Origin: VRUE01 sp963699225
GTDB lineage: Bacteria > Actinomycetota > Thermoleophilia > Solirubrobacterales > 70-9
DNA length: 64,000 bases
NCBI GenBank assembly: GCA_963699225.1
Contig: OY969423.1
Span: 372,001 to 436,000 of the forward strand
Reading direction: 5' to 3'
Part shown: positions 1 to 7,220 of the stretch, in pieces
Position numbering within the stretch: position 1 is the stretch's first letter
Layout: each line of letters begins with the position of its first letter
Position numbers and translations under genes: made by a program
Notes under the pieces: generated by a model
The model's input: only the letters and a program-made list of their open reading frames with translations
Databases searched by the model: none
Told to the model about the DNA's origin: nothing

Positions 1-174
1 CGAAGGAGCCGGGCCCGACCTAGCCCGAATCGTTGGTGAAGAGACCGAAGGTCATCCAGGCGCAATTTCTTCATGAATGATCGGCACTCGCGCGAGGCGC
101 GGGCATTTACGACTCGGAGTCAGCGCGCTCCCAAATCGCGCATAGCGGCAGCGCGGTCGCGCTCCTCATCCGCC

Positions 175-615
175 CTAGCGGTCAAGAGGAAAGGCCGACT
201 CGTCAAACGGCTCGCCCTCGAAGCGTCGGGCGAGCGCCTTTACAAGAGCCTCGAACTCGGGCTCGGTGAGGTCTGTCTGCATGCGGTTAACAAGCTTGCA
301 TGCCAGAACGACACTGCTCTCGTCGCCCGCCGTGAGGTGCGCCCACTCAGCCGACCTCCGCGTCCCCGCGGCGAGCTCTAGTGGCACGTTTGTGAAGTAG
401 CAGCGGTAACCGTCGATCGACGGGTCGAACTGCCGCTTCATCGCCCGCAGCCGCGCTTGCTTGTCAACCGCCCGCCCGCGCCCCTGGCGGTCCTTGCGGG
501 TCTCTATGCGGCCCATGATTGGCCGGCAGCGGGCACACAGGTATGACCCCGCGACCGACTGCCCGCCGCAGGCGCGGCAGGTCGTGCTGGCTGTCCAGTA
601 GGGGTCGCTCATCAC
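175..615 (-). CDS. Small zinc-ribbon protein at the end of an integrated element
   Basis: This is a 146-residue protein whose specific function I do not recognise. The N-terminus carries two CxxC knuckles (Cys13/Cys16 and Cys27/Cys30), which look like a treble-clef or zinc-ribbon. A middle segment follows with the pattern GYRCYFTNVPLEL and then EWAHLT. The arrangement is reminiscent of small HNH-like or zinc-finger proteins on actinobacterial phages and integrative elements, but I see no complete HNH triad. It ends about 200 bases from a tRNA-derived attachment scar and points away from it, which fits an element-borne gene. Start codons at 615 and 612 are both possible. Confidence 0.55.
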   Translation of the reverse strand: MMSDPYWTASTTCRACGGQSVAGSYLCARCRPIMGRIETRKDRQGRGRAVDKQARLRAMKRQFDPSIDGYRCYFTNVPLELAAGTRRSAEWAHLTAGDESSVVLACKLVNRMQTDLTEPEFEALVKALARRFEGEPFDESAFPLDR

Positions 616-709
616 CGCGCTGGAGCCTAAGACACTGTCACTTCACCGCCGACGTCCGCTTTCGCGTGGAAGCGACAGTGCGAGATGCTCGACTGATGCG
701 CGCCGAAAC

Positions 710-756
710 TTGGTCCCGAAATTGGTCCCCAACTCCACCGAACTCAGCCGAACTCC
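710..756. repeat. Short direct repeats beside the attachment scar (possible recombinase arm sites)
   Basis: The octamer TTGGTCCC occurs twice (710-717 and 722-729). It is followed by three hexamers of the form AACTCC or AACTCA spaced exactly ten bases apart (731, 741, 751), one helical turn each. They lie about 60-100 bases inside the tRNA-Met scar, where tyrosine recombinases often have arm-type binding sites. The function is inferred from position and spacing only. A 12-base inverted repeat with one mismatch (633-644 with 669-680) lies just upstream. Confidence 0.35.
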
Positions 757-812
757 TTGGACGTGATTCGCTCTCCTGGGCCAGATTCGGCTCTATAGAC
801 AGGTTCCGGCTC

Positions 813-856
813 GACTCATAATCCGTCGGTCGAAGGTTCGAGTCCTTCCCGCCCCA
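813..856 (+). other. 3' half of tRNA-Met(CAT): attR-type scar of an integrated element
   Basis: The segment has an anticodon loop with CAT at 817-819, the 3' strand of an anticodon stem (822-826), a complete T arm (stem 832-836 with 844-848, loop TTCGAGT) and the 3' acceptor strand CCGCCCC with discriminator A at 856. The bases before 813 cannot supply the 5' acceptor strand or D arm, and the 5' anticodon stem mismatches, so it is not a complete tRNA. Elements that integrate into tRNA genes leave exactly this 3'-half duplicate at their distal end. The element should therefore lie to the left, with the intact tRNA-Met outside the window. Confidence 0.75.
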
Positions 857-935
857 CTGAGCGTCACCAATCGGTGTGGCATCAATTTGATTCCGCGCAC
901 CACGTGTGCGGCGGGTCTTCTTAGCGTCATCGTTG

Positions 936-1175
936 ATGTCCTGGCTGCTGCCGACCGCGCTTCTGCTTCGGGCGGAAAACCCAATCCCCGACACTATTGG
1001 CGTCGGTGTTCTGTTCAGCTTTGCTGGGGCCGGCGGTGTCCTTGCCGTAGTAGTGGGGTCGATGTTTGGCATCTCCGATTCACGGCAGAACCGGTGGGCT
1101 CGCCTGGGCGTCAGCTTCGGCTTCGCCTTGGGGGCCCTGCTCTATGGGACTGCGCTGATCGGCCAGCTACTATGA
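936..1175 (+). CDS. Small hydrophobic membrane protein
   Basis: A 79-residue protein that is mostly hydrophobic, with an N-terminal hydrophobic stretch, a second around residues 25-45 and a third near the C-terminus (residues 60-79), so about two to three membrane helices. No family is recognised. I chose ATG at 936; an in-frame GTG at 906 would add ten residues and neither has a clear ribosome binding site. Its stop overlaps the start of the next gene in an ATGA, indicating translational coupling. It is the first gene to the right of the tRNA scar. Confidence 0.45.
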   Translation: MSWLLPTALLLRAENPIPDTIGVGVLFSFAGAGGVLAVVVGSMFGISDSRQNRWARLGVSFGFALGALLYGTALIGQLL

Positions 1176-1399
1176 AGACAATGCACCGCACATCGACAGC
1201 GAGCCTTGCGATCGGCGTATTCGCGATTGCCTTTGGTTCCATGGCTTTGGCCGCGGTAACCGGCACCGGCGCCGGCGGCATATACGCCTTCGCGTTCATC
1301 GGCCTATTTGCTTACTTTTTCTTTCTCATGTGGCCGGATCGCACGAGGTTCCGCAGGCGGTCGAATCGACGTTCCCGTGTAGTTCGGCAGCCGAGATAG
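1172..1399 (+). CDS. Small membrane protein, coupled to the gene before it
   Basis: A 75-residue protein with two hydrophobic stretches (about residues 8-30 and 33-52) joined by a short Gly-rich turn, then a strongly basic C-terminal tail of Arg and Ser residues. The topology should put the basic tail in the cytoplasm. Its ATG at 1172 overlaps the TGA of the upstream small membrane gene (ATGA), so the two are probably made together and may form one membrane unit. No homologous family is recognised, and the basis is the coupled reading frame and the clear helix-plus-basic-tail pattern. Confidence 0.45.
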   Translation: MKTMHRTSTASLAIGVFAIAFGSMALAAVTGTGAGGIYAFAFIGLFAYFFFLMWPDRTRFRRRSNRRSRVVRQPR

Positions 1400-1646
1400 G
1401 CTCGCGTCCGAGCCGACCGCCGCGGCTCTTTCAGCTAGTCGTGCCACTGTTCGCGCGCACCCGGTTTCCCTGCCGCTGATCGCCGCCTGAACCGCAGGCC
1501 CAGTTTCACTGCGCCTTGCCGGAGCAAATAGTCGACACATGCCCGGTTAATGGTGGCCATGATGCGTATCGCTCGTGGGGGGCTCCTAGGTTCGGAGTGA
1601 ATCGGGTCAGGTTATCCAGGTAGTTGAGTGCAATTACCATTACGCT

Positions 1647-2069
1647 GTGACCGAAAGTGTGAAGCCGAGTGGCCCCACGAGCACCGATCTGGTCGAGGTA
1701 ATGTTCACCGCCGATCGGGTTGAGGCCGAGATGGTCCAAGGCCTGCTTGAGGGCGAGGGTATTCCGAGCATGCTGCAGGCGACCGGTGTGAACGGCCCGC
1801 AGCTCGGGGTTGGCCTCTCGCCGCGGAGTCCGCAGCGGGTCATGGTTCGAGCCGAACATGCCGATCTCGCTCGGCGCCTGCTGGCCCGAGACACGGCGGA
1901 CGAGGACTTGGACGTAAGTGAGCTCGCCAACGCCGGCTACTTGGACGAAGCAACCGGGAGGGGTCCGCGGAGCTATGGGGTGATCGGGGCCTACGCGAGG
2001 ATCTGGTTCTGGTCATTCGCCGTCCTTGCGATCACCTTCGGGATCTTCATGCTGGTTCGCGTCACCTAG
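1647..2069 (+). CDS. DUF2007-type protein with a C-terminal membrane anchor
   Basis: A 140-residue protein starting at GTG 1647. Residues 14-75 match the pattern of the DUF2007 (putative signal-transducing) family: a strand-helix start in which one residue run reads EVMFTADRVEAEMVQGLLE, then a PQRVMV strand and a helix with ARRLLA. This is a small ferredoxin-like fold of uncertain role. Residues about 115-137 form one hydrophobic helix, so the domain should sit at the inner face of the membrane. A 250-base gap with no visible gene precedes it; the SET-domain gene follows after about 70 bases on the same strand. Confidence 0.65.
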   Translation: MTESVKPSGPTSTDLVEVMFTADRVEAEMVQGLLEGEGIPSMLQATGVNGPQLGVGLSPRSPQRVMVRAEHADLARRLLARDTADEDLDVSELANAGYLDEATGRGPRSYGVIGAYARIWFWSFAVLAITFGIFMLVRVT

Positions 2070-2138
2070 GGCTGATTGCCAGAAGGCGGTGGCCTCGATT
2101 CATCGATGGACTAGGCTCATTACAGGCGCAGCGTCGCT

Positions 2139-2648
2139 GTGCCCAAACAATCGAGAGGCGGTCCCTTGGATCCTGTCGGATATGAGCTTTGTACTCCCGA
2201 AGGCGGCAAGGGCGGTGGTGTTCGCGCAACTCGTGGCTTTGAGGCCGGTGAAACGGTGATGGTTGGATTCCTCGAAGGCGACGTTGCTCACAACGATTCG
2301 CACGCGACCCAGGTCAGTCGCACTCGCTGGGCCCGCCATGGTGGGCTCGGGCCCAAGGTCAACCACTCGTGCAGCCCCAACTGCGGGGTCGAGCTAAACG
2401 AGACGGGCGCCTGCGACTTCGTCGCCCGGCAATCGATCGCCAGCGGCGAGGAGATCACCTTCGACTACGCGATGCGCAACTACTCGATCGAACATTTCCC
2501 GGGTGGCTGCCTCTGCGGAGCGGACATCTGCCGTGGCGCGGTGACCGGCTGGAAGGACCTGTCGGCGGAGCGCAAAGCCGACTACGAGGGCGAGGTTGCC
2601 CCCTACCTGCTCGAAATCGATCGCGAGCTGGCCGGTTCACTGGTCTGA
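2139..2648 (+). CDS. SET-domain protein (putative protein-lysine methyltransferase)
   Basis: A 169-residue compact SET protein. It has the SET-core motif NHSCSPNC (residues 75-82), the GEEITFDY motif (103-110) that completes the pseudoknot and supplies the catalytic Tyr, and a post-SET-like cysteine cluster CLCGADICRG (124-133) that would bind zinc with Cys82 or a nearby Cys. SET enzymes transfer methyl groups from S-adenosylmethionine to lysine side chains. Bacterial SET proteins of this size are known but their substrates are mostly unidentified. The start is GTG at 2139. The next gene, a small zincin, begins 14 bases after the stop, so the two may be co-transcribed. Confidence 0.8.
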   Translation: MPKQSRGGPLDPVGYELCTPEGGKGGGVRATRGFEAGETVMVGFLEGDVAHNDSHATQVSRTRWARHGGLGPKVNHSCSPNCGVELNETGACDFVARQSIASGEEITFDYAMRNYSIEHFPGGCLCGADICRGAVTGWKDLSAERKADYEGEVAPYLLEIDRELAGSLV

Positions 2649-2661
2649 GACCATTTGGTGA

Positions 2662-2991
2662 ATGGCTGACGCCCGCGAGCCAGACGACTTCGAGTCACTG
2701 GTAACGCGGGCAATCGACCGTCTGCCCGACGAATTCCAGGCGGTGCTGGCAAAAGTTGCCGTCATCGTCTCCGACCTCGGCGCCGAGGTACATGCCTATG
2801 GCCAGTACTTCGGCGACGGGGTTGCGCATGAACGCTACGAGGACCGGATCGTGATCTACCGCGACACGCTCGAACGCGACTTCGGTCACGATCGCGAGCA
2901 GCTCGCCCGCCAGGTCGAGCGGACCCTGCGCCATGAGCTCGCCCATCATCTCGGCTGGGACGAGGAGGGGGTTGGCGGCCTAGGGCTCTGA
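2662..2991 (+). CDS. Minimal zincin-like metallopeptidase family protein
   Basis: A 109-residue protein of the small actinobacterial metallopeptidase family (PF06262-like). The zinc signature HELAHHLGWDEEG lies near residues 91-103, giving HExxH with a downstream acidic ligand. The N-terminus FESLVTRAIDRLPDEF is typical of the family. The fold is a minimal metzincin-like domain without propeptide or signal, so it should be cytoplasmic; physiological substrates are unknown. Its 3' end overlaps the 3' end of the convergent membrane gene by 12 bases. The ATG at 2662 is preceded by a weak purine-rich site. Confidence 0.75.
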   Translation: MADAREPDDFESLVTRAIDRLPDEFQAVLAKVAVIVSDLGAEVHAYGQYFGDGVAHERYEDRIVIYRDTLERDFGHDREQLARQVERTLRHELAHHLGWDEEGVGGLGL

Positions 2992-4035
2992 GGCGGCAGT
3001 TGACCGCCGTTTCCTCAGCTCGCGGCTGCGCTCCTTTGCCTCGCCGTATGAGGACTCGACCAGCTCCTTGCCTCCTGACCAGCCGAAGACCCAGGAGACG
3101 AGGATGATCGCGAGGATCACGTCCCAGGCGGAGATGATCAGCTGCTGGCCAATCGAGTAGGCGGTCGCGGTCTTGGCCGAGGTCTCGCCCGAGAGCGCGG
3201 CGGAGTTCATCGCCTGGGTGACGCCGACTCCGCCGGGGGTGGCGGAGACGCTGTTGGAGACCGAGTTCGAGGCGGTGACGGTGGCGACGTTCTCGAAGCT
3301 GACGGGAATCGAGTAGGCGCCGAGGAAGACGGCGACGATCGCCAGCCGTGCGGCATAGCTGCCCAGCACCGGCAAGAAGAGGCGGGTGGCGGCGCGCCGC
3401 GGCGAGCGCAGGATCGCGCCGCCGCTGATCAGCTGCTGGCGCAGCTTCTCCAAGCGCTCCCAGAAGATGCGGGCGAGCAGGACGAGGAGCACGATCGCGC
3501 CGACGAGGACCAGGACCACCAGCCCGGTGTGATCGGCGAGGAAGCCGAGCTTGATCGAGAACGAGCCGCTGACGGTGAGGAAGAGGTAGAGGTAGAGGGC
3601 GACGTTGAAGACCGAGAAGGGGATCTTCTCGACGATCAGGCCGGAGAAGACGAGCGGGAAGGTGGCGCCGGCGATCAGCGTGGTGAACATCACCAGCATC
3701 ACGAAGGTGCCGAGGTTGGCCGGCAGGAAGCCGTTGAGCGCGACCGCCACTGCGTAGCAGGCGAGGATCAGCCGGAACGGCATCACGGCACTGGGCAGGG
3801 CCGCGCGCAGGATGCCGTACCAAGCGAGCGCCGCCAGGCTCGTCTGGGCGCTCTCCAGCGCCACCCCGGCGACGATCGCCCAGGGCGGCACGTCGCCGAC
3901 CTTGTCGAAGAGATCGCTGATCCAGTCGAAGGCGGGCACGCCAAGCAGCTCGAGCAGGCCGAGCAGGAGCGCGACCACGCCGAGCCAGAGTGCGATGCGC
4001 GCGAGCCGGCGTCTCACCGGCGGCACCCTAGTCAA
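2980..4035 (-). CDS. Flippase-like membrane protein (LPG_synthase_TM / UPF0104 family)
   Basis: A 351-residue integral membrane protein with about seven to eight helices. The conserved loops of the lysylphosphatidylglycerol synthase transmembrane family are present: LPANLGTFVMLVMF after the third helix, and TPGGVGVTQAMN before the sixth. Members without the soluble LPG-synthase domain, as here, are proposed lipid flippases or accessory proteins for lipid-linked glycan transfer (AglD-like). The C-terminus is a charged cytoplasmic tail. It stands alone on the minus strand, facing the divergent lipoprotein gene about 70 bases away. Confidence 0.75.
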   Translation of the reverse strand: MTRVPPVRRRLARIALWLGVVALLLGLLELLGVPAFDWISDLFDKVGDVPPWAIVAGVALESAQTSLAALAWYGILRAALPSAVMPFRLILACYAVAVALNGFLPANLGTFVMLVMFTTLIAGATFPLVFSGLIVEKIPFSVFNVALYLYLFLTVSGSFSIKLGFLADHTGLVVLVLVGAIVLLVLLARIFWERLEKLRQQLISGGAILRSPRRAATRLFLPVLGSYAARLAIVAVFLGAYSIPVSFENVATVTASNSVSNSVSATPGGVGVTQAMNSAALSGETSAKTATAYSIGQQLIISAWDVILAIILVSWVFGWSGGKELVESSYGEAKERSRELRKRRSTAASEP

Positions 4036-4107
4036 CGCTGCTGACTACCCCCGCGCCGCCGGCGGTGCGAAGATCGCCGTCATTGACTGCAATTGAGAGG
4101 AGCTGAT

Positions 4108-4485
4108 GTGTCAGGAGAGAGCTTGAATCGGAGGAGTACACGGATCGCGCGCCTGCTGCCGTTGGCGCTGGCGATCGGGGTCGTCGCGTTCGTCGTCGCT
4201 GGTTGTGGGAGCAGCGACAAGACCGACAGCATTTCCTCCGAAGCCCAGAGTCGGATCGAAAAGGGCAAGGAAGAAGCGCAGAAGGGCATCGAAAAGGCCA
4301 AAGAAGAAGTGAAGAAGGGCTTTAACGAAGCCGAAGACGCGGCGAAGAAGGGCGTTGAAAACGGTAAGGGTCAGACCAACAAGACGATCGAAAACGCCAA
4401 GAAGGAAGCCGAAGAAGGCATCGAAAAGGGCAAGGCAGAAGCCGAAACGGCGATCAAGGAAGCCGAAAAGAACTACGGCAACTGA
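4108..4485 (+). CDS. Lys/Glu-rich coiled-coil lipoprotein
   Basis: A 125-residue predicted lipoprotein. A basic N-terminus and hydrophobic segment end in a lipobox (VVAGCGSS), so the Cys should be lipidated and the protein held on the outer face of the membrane. The mature part is a low-complexity amphipathic helix of 11-residue-like repeats (KGKEEAQKGIEKAKEEVKKG pattern), resembling LEA or apolipoprotein helices. I chose GTG 4108 because a GAGAGGAG site lies 6-7 bases upstream; TTG at 4093 or 4123 are alternatives. All 19 Glu codons of the mature repeat are GAA, unlike the GAG-rich neighbours. Confidence 0.65.
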   Translation: MSGESLNRRSTRIARLLPLALAIGVVAFVVAGCGSSDKTDSISSEAQSRIEKGKEEAQKGIEKAKEEVKKGFNEAEDAAKKGVENGKGQTNKTIENAKKEAEEGIEKGKAEAETAIKEAEKNYGN

Positions 4486-4507
4486 TCGTCGCGGAGCGGC
4501 CGGGCGA

Positions 4508-5287
4508 CTAGCGGACCTTGCAGTCGCCCGGCAGCTTGCTGGTCAGTTTCTGGCCACCGGCGAAGCTGAAAGTCGCCCTGGCCAGTTCGTAGGGAACGAT
4601 GGTGAATCCAGCAGGCGCTGCACAGCTGGCGCTGATGAAACTGCGCGGGCTGCCGCGGTAGCGGTACTTGCGGCCGATCGTCAGGTCGATGTCGGTGACG
4701 TAGCCCTTGTCCGAGGCAAGCCGGGGTATACGGGTCGAGAAGATCGTGCCGAACTTGCCTTTTGCGTTGCGAGTGATCCTGAAGGGAAGGACAAAGGCGG
4801 CGCGCACCGGGCTCGAGCCGTAGAGGTGAAGCAGGAGACCGGGGTGCCCTTTGGTCGAGCTGTTGAAGACCAGCACCGTGCCGCGGGCCGGGAAGACGGG
4901 TGATCCGCTGAAGTCCACATTGGCGGCAAAGTGGCCGCGGCCGACCAGGGCGCTGCGACAGACCGCGAGCGCGGCTTCAGTGCTTGTCTGTTGCAAGATG
5001 GGAGCCCCGCAGCTGGGGAGTCCGGTGGCCGAGACGACCCCGGCCCGGTTCATCGCGATCGAGATCTCACGCAGCTGCGGTGGCGTGCTGCCGTCGGTGG
5101 TACGGATCGCTCCAGCCAGGTGCACGGTCACCGGCGCGTTGCGCTCGCGCGGAAGCGCCTGGGGGAGCAGCTTCGCTTCGAAGGCGACGCGCAGCGTTCC
5201 CTGCTGGACGAACTGCCGCGCCGCGGCAACGCCTGCCGGCAGGCAGGCGAGCAGGACGGCGGCGATGGCGAGGCGTCGCATGGTCAA
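4508..5287 (-). CDS. Secreted protein of unknown function
   Basis: A 259-residue protein with a clear signal peptide (MRRLAIAAVLLACLPAGVAAA, cut near residue 23). The mature part is rich in beta-prone segments, has four well-separated Cys residues that could form disulfides (SCGAP, VCRSA, SCAAP, GDCKV), and no membrane anchor. The overall layout resembles secreted proteins found in multiple copies in Thermoleophilia, but I cannot assign a function. It ends 22 bases from the convergent lipoprotein gene. The start could be residue 1 or 3 (both Met). Confidence 0.6.
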   Translation of the reverse strand: MTMRRLAIAAVLLACLPAGVAAARQFVQQGTLRVAFEAKLLPQALPRERNAPVTVHLAGAIRTTDGSTPPQLREISIAMNRAGVVSATGLPSCGAPILQQTSTEAALAVCRSALVGRGHFAANVDFSGSPVFPARGTVLVFNSSTKGHPGLLLHLYGSSPVRAAFVLPFRITRNAKGKFGTIFSTRIPRLASDKGYVTDIDLTIGRKYRYRGSPRSFISASCAAPAGFTIVPYELARATFSFAGGQKLTSKLPGDCKVR

Positions 5288-5358
5288 GTCCAGTGTAGGA
5301 AGGTGAGCGTTGCGTCTGGGTTAAAGCCCGGCGCGTGGCGGCGGGCTAGGGTTCGCGA

Positions 5359-6903
5359 ATGGCTGAGCCGGCTCGCGGAATCGAGCTCTCCGACGGCGAT
5401 GAGTTCGCCGGCTACCGGGTCGAGCGCCGCCTCGGTCGCGGCGGCATGGGGATTCTCTACCTAGCAGTCGAGCCGGGACTCGAGCGCCGGGTGGCGCTGA
5501 AGCTGATCGCGCCCGAGGCGGCCAGCGACGAGGTCTTCGCCCGTCGCTTTGCCGAGGAGTCGAGAATCGCCGCCTCGATCGAGCACCAAAACGTGGTGCC
5601 GATCTACGCCGCCGGCGAAGAGGCCGGCGTGCCCTTCATCGCGATGCGCTACGTCGCCGGCGCCGACCTCGCCCGTCGACTCGCTCGCGAGGGGCGGCTC
5701 TCGCCGCAGGTCACCGTCGACCTGATCGCTCAGATCGGCAACGGGCTGGACGCGATCCACGCCGCCGGCCTGATCCATCGCGACGTCAAGCCGGCCAACG
5801 TCCTGCTCAGCGGCGATGACGGCGGCGACCACGCCTACATCACCGACTTCGGCGTCGCCCGCAACGTCGCCACCGAGTCGGGCCTGACCCAGACCGGCCG
5901 CTTCGTCGGCACCCTCGACTACGTCGCGCCCGAGCAGATCTCGGGTGGCGCGATCGATGCCCGCGTCGACGTTTACGCCCTCGGCTGCCTGCTCTTCAAG
6001 CTGCTCACCGGCGAGGTGCCCTTCCCGAAGGATGGCGACGCGGCGCGCCTCTACGCCCACCTCAACGACCCGCCCCCGCCCCCGTCGCTCTACGTGCCCG
6101 AGGTCTCGATGGCACTCGACGATGTCGTGATCAGGGCAATGTCCAAGGATCCCGACGACCGCTATCCCTCGGCGGGGGACCTGGGCCGGGCCGCCCAGGC
6201 GGCGTTGCGCGGCGAGCGGCCGGCGGCTCCGGAGCGCACGGTCGCCACTGGTGCCGCGGCGACGCAAACCGCCGAGACGATCTCCACGCCGGTGGAGGAG
6301 ACGCGGGTCTCGAGGCAGGTCGCTACCAAGCCGAACGGCGCCGGAGGCACTAACCGCCGCTGGGCCTTGGTCGGCGGCGTCGCCGCTCTCCTGGTGGCCT
6401 TGGTCGTAGTGGTGGTCCTGGTCGGTGGAGGCGGGGGATCGGGCTCCGACACGGCGGGGACCACGGCCTCGGAAGCGACCAACTCGGCCAAGAAGACGCC
6501 ACAGGCGAAGCCCAAGCCCCAGACGCTGACCAAGTCCGAGCTGATCAATCGAGCTGACGCGATTTGCGAAGCGAGTCAGAACAGCTACAAGAGCGTCTTC
6601 TCCCGCGAACTCGAAGAAAGCCCCGATGTCGCCTACGCGACCACCCTGGCCGGCATCTCGCAACGCGCGGTGCTCCGTTTCCGCAAGCTCGTCCCCCCGC
6701 CCAACCTCGAAGCCGCCTTCAAGGACTACGTCAAAGCGCAGGAGCTGGTCATGCTCAATGACCGCCAAGCCCTGACGGCAGCCGAAGCGGGCGATGCCGG
6801 CGCTTACCTAGCGGCCCGCGAACGACGGGACGCCGAAGCCGGAAAGCGCTACGACTTGGCGCGCGAAATCGGCCTTGAAAAATGCAGCACCAGCCGTGGC
6901 TGA
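5359..6903 (+). CDS. PknB-type receptor Ser/Thr protein kinase
   Basis: A 514-residue transmembrane kinase. The cytoplasmic catalytic domain (about residues 15-280) has the glycine loop GRGGMG (26-31), the ATP-binding Lys48 in VALKL, the catalytic loop HRDVKPAN (140-147), the DFG motif (163-165) and APEQ (190-193), so it should be active. A Thr/Ala-rich linker leads to one membrane helix (about 335-355), then a Gly-rich spacer and a 145-residue extracellular domain without PASTA repeats; that sensor domain is unassigned. Glutamate codons switch from GAG to GAA at the membrane helix (1 of 23 GAA before, 11 of 13 after). The gene is apparently monocistronic. Confidence 0.93.
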   Translation: MAEPARGIELSDGDEFAGYRVERRLGRGGMGILYLAVEPGLERRVALKLIAPEAASDEVFARRFAEESRIAASIEHQNVVPIYAAGEEAGVPFIAMRYVAGADLARRLAREGRLSPQVTVDLIAQIGNGLDAIHAAGLIHRDVKPANVLLSGDDGGDHAYITDFGVARNVATESGLTQTGRFVGTLDYVAPEQISGGAIDARVDVYALGCLLFKLLTGEVPFPKDGDAARLYAHLNDPPPPPSLYVPEVSMALDDVVIRAMSKDPDDRYPSAGDLGRAAQAALRGERPAAPERTVATGAAATQTAETISTPVEETRVSRQVATKPNGAGGTNRRWALVGGVAALLVALVVVVVLVGGGGGSGSDTAGTTASEATNSAKKTPQAKPKPQTLTKSELINRADAICEASQNSYKSVFSRELEESPDVAYATTLAGISQRAVLRFRKLVPPPNLEAAFKDYVKAQELVMLNDRQALTAAEAGDAGAYLAARERRDAEAGKRYDLAREIGLEKCSTSRG

Positions 6904-6999
6904 GGGGCCCGTAAACCGCAATGCTGAGCAGTAGGGGAAGAACTCCTCTTCCTAGGGACTTATGGCCGAGCACGCATTTGCCGACTTGACGATTCCGCT

Positions 7000-7017
7000 A
7001 TGGCATATTGATGCCAT
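7000..7017. promoter_or_regulatory. Perfect palindrome at the vapB start (probable autoregulatory operator)
   Basis: A 7-4-7 perfect inverted repeat (ATGGCAT, spacer ATTG, ATGCCAT) runs up to and overlaps the ATG of the antitoxin gene at 7016. VapB-type antitoxins bind palindromes in their own promoter region, so this is the natural candidate operator. The spacer and left arm also contain an AT-rich stretch that could act as a -10 element for a nearly leaderless transcript. Confidence 0.5.
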
Positions 7018-7219
7018 GCGAACTACGCTCGATATCGACGATCGCCTTATGGAGGCACTGATGATTCGCCACCCAGGAGAGACCAAGACCAAAGCCGTCG
7101 AGGCGGCGATCGAGAGCTACGTGCGGCGAGGCGCCGTCGATTGGTTCCTTGCCCACGCCGGCGAGATTGAGATCGAAGATGTCTCAGTTGAGATGCGAGC
7201 GGAGGATCGGCGGGTCTGA
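7016..7219 (+). CDS. VapB-family antitoxin
   Basis: A 67-residue antitoxin. The N-terminus MRTTLDIDDRLMEALM followed by TKTKAVEAAIESYVRRG is the ribbon-helix-helix (VapB, type II) pattern that dimerises and binds DNA; the acidic C-terminal tail would wrap the toxin. I chose ATG 7016 instead of upstream starts because the family begins with M-R-T-T and a palindromic operator overlaps it. The toxin gene starts one base after this gene's stop, the usual antitoxin-first order. Confidence 0.8.
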   Translation: MRTTLDIDDRLMEALMIRHPGETKTKAVEAAIESYVRRGAVDWFLAHAGEIEIEDVSVEMRAEDRRV

Positions 7220-7220
7220 G

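Noticed and set aside
813..856. A complete tRNA-Met gene
   Set aside because: The bases before it cannot form the 5' acceptor strand, D arm or outer anticodon stem.
638..1072. Reading frame on the minus strand with the peptide GGKDSNLRPTDYES
   Set aside because: This phrase is the well-known false translation of the reverse strand of a tRNA-Met 3' half and its flank; the frame has no other support.
2762..3823. A 353-codon open frame overlapping the flippase-like gene on the same strand
   Set aside because: It is rich in Arg, Pro and Gly, with no recognisable fold, and overlaps a clear membrane-protein gene; it is a high-GC shadow frame.
6936..6952. Six-base hairpin after the kinase gene as a terminator
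   Set aside because: The stem is short, GC-poor for this genome, and has no U tract; too weak to list.
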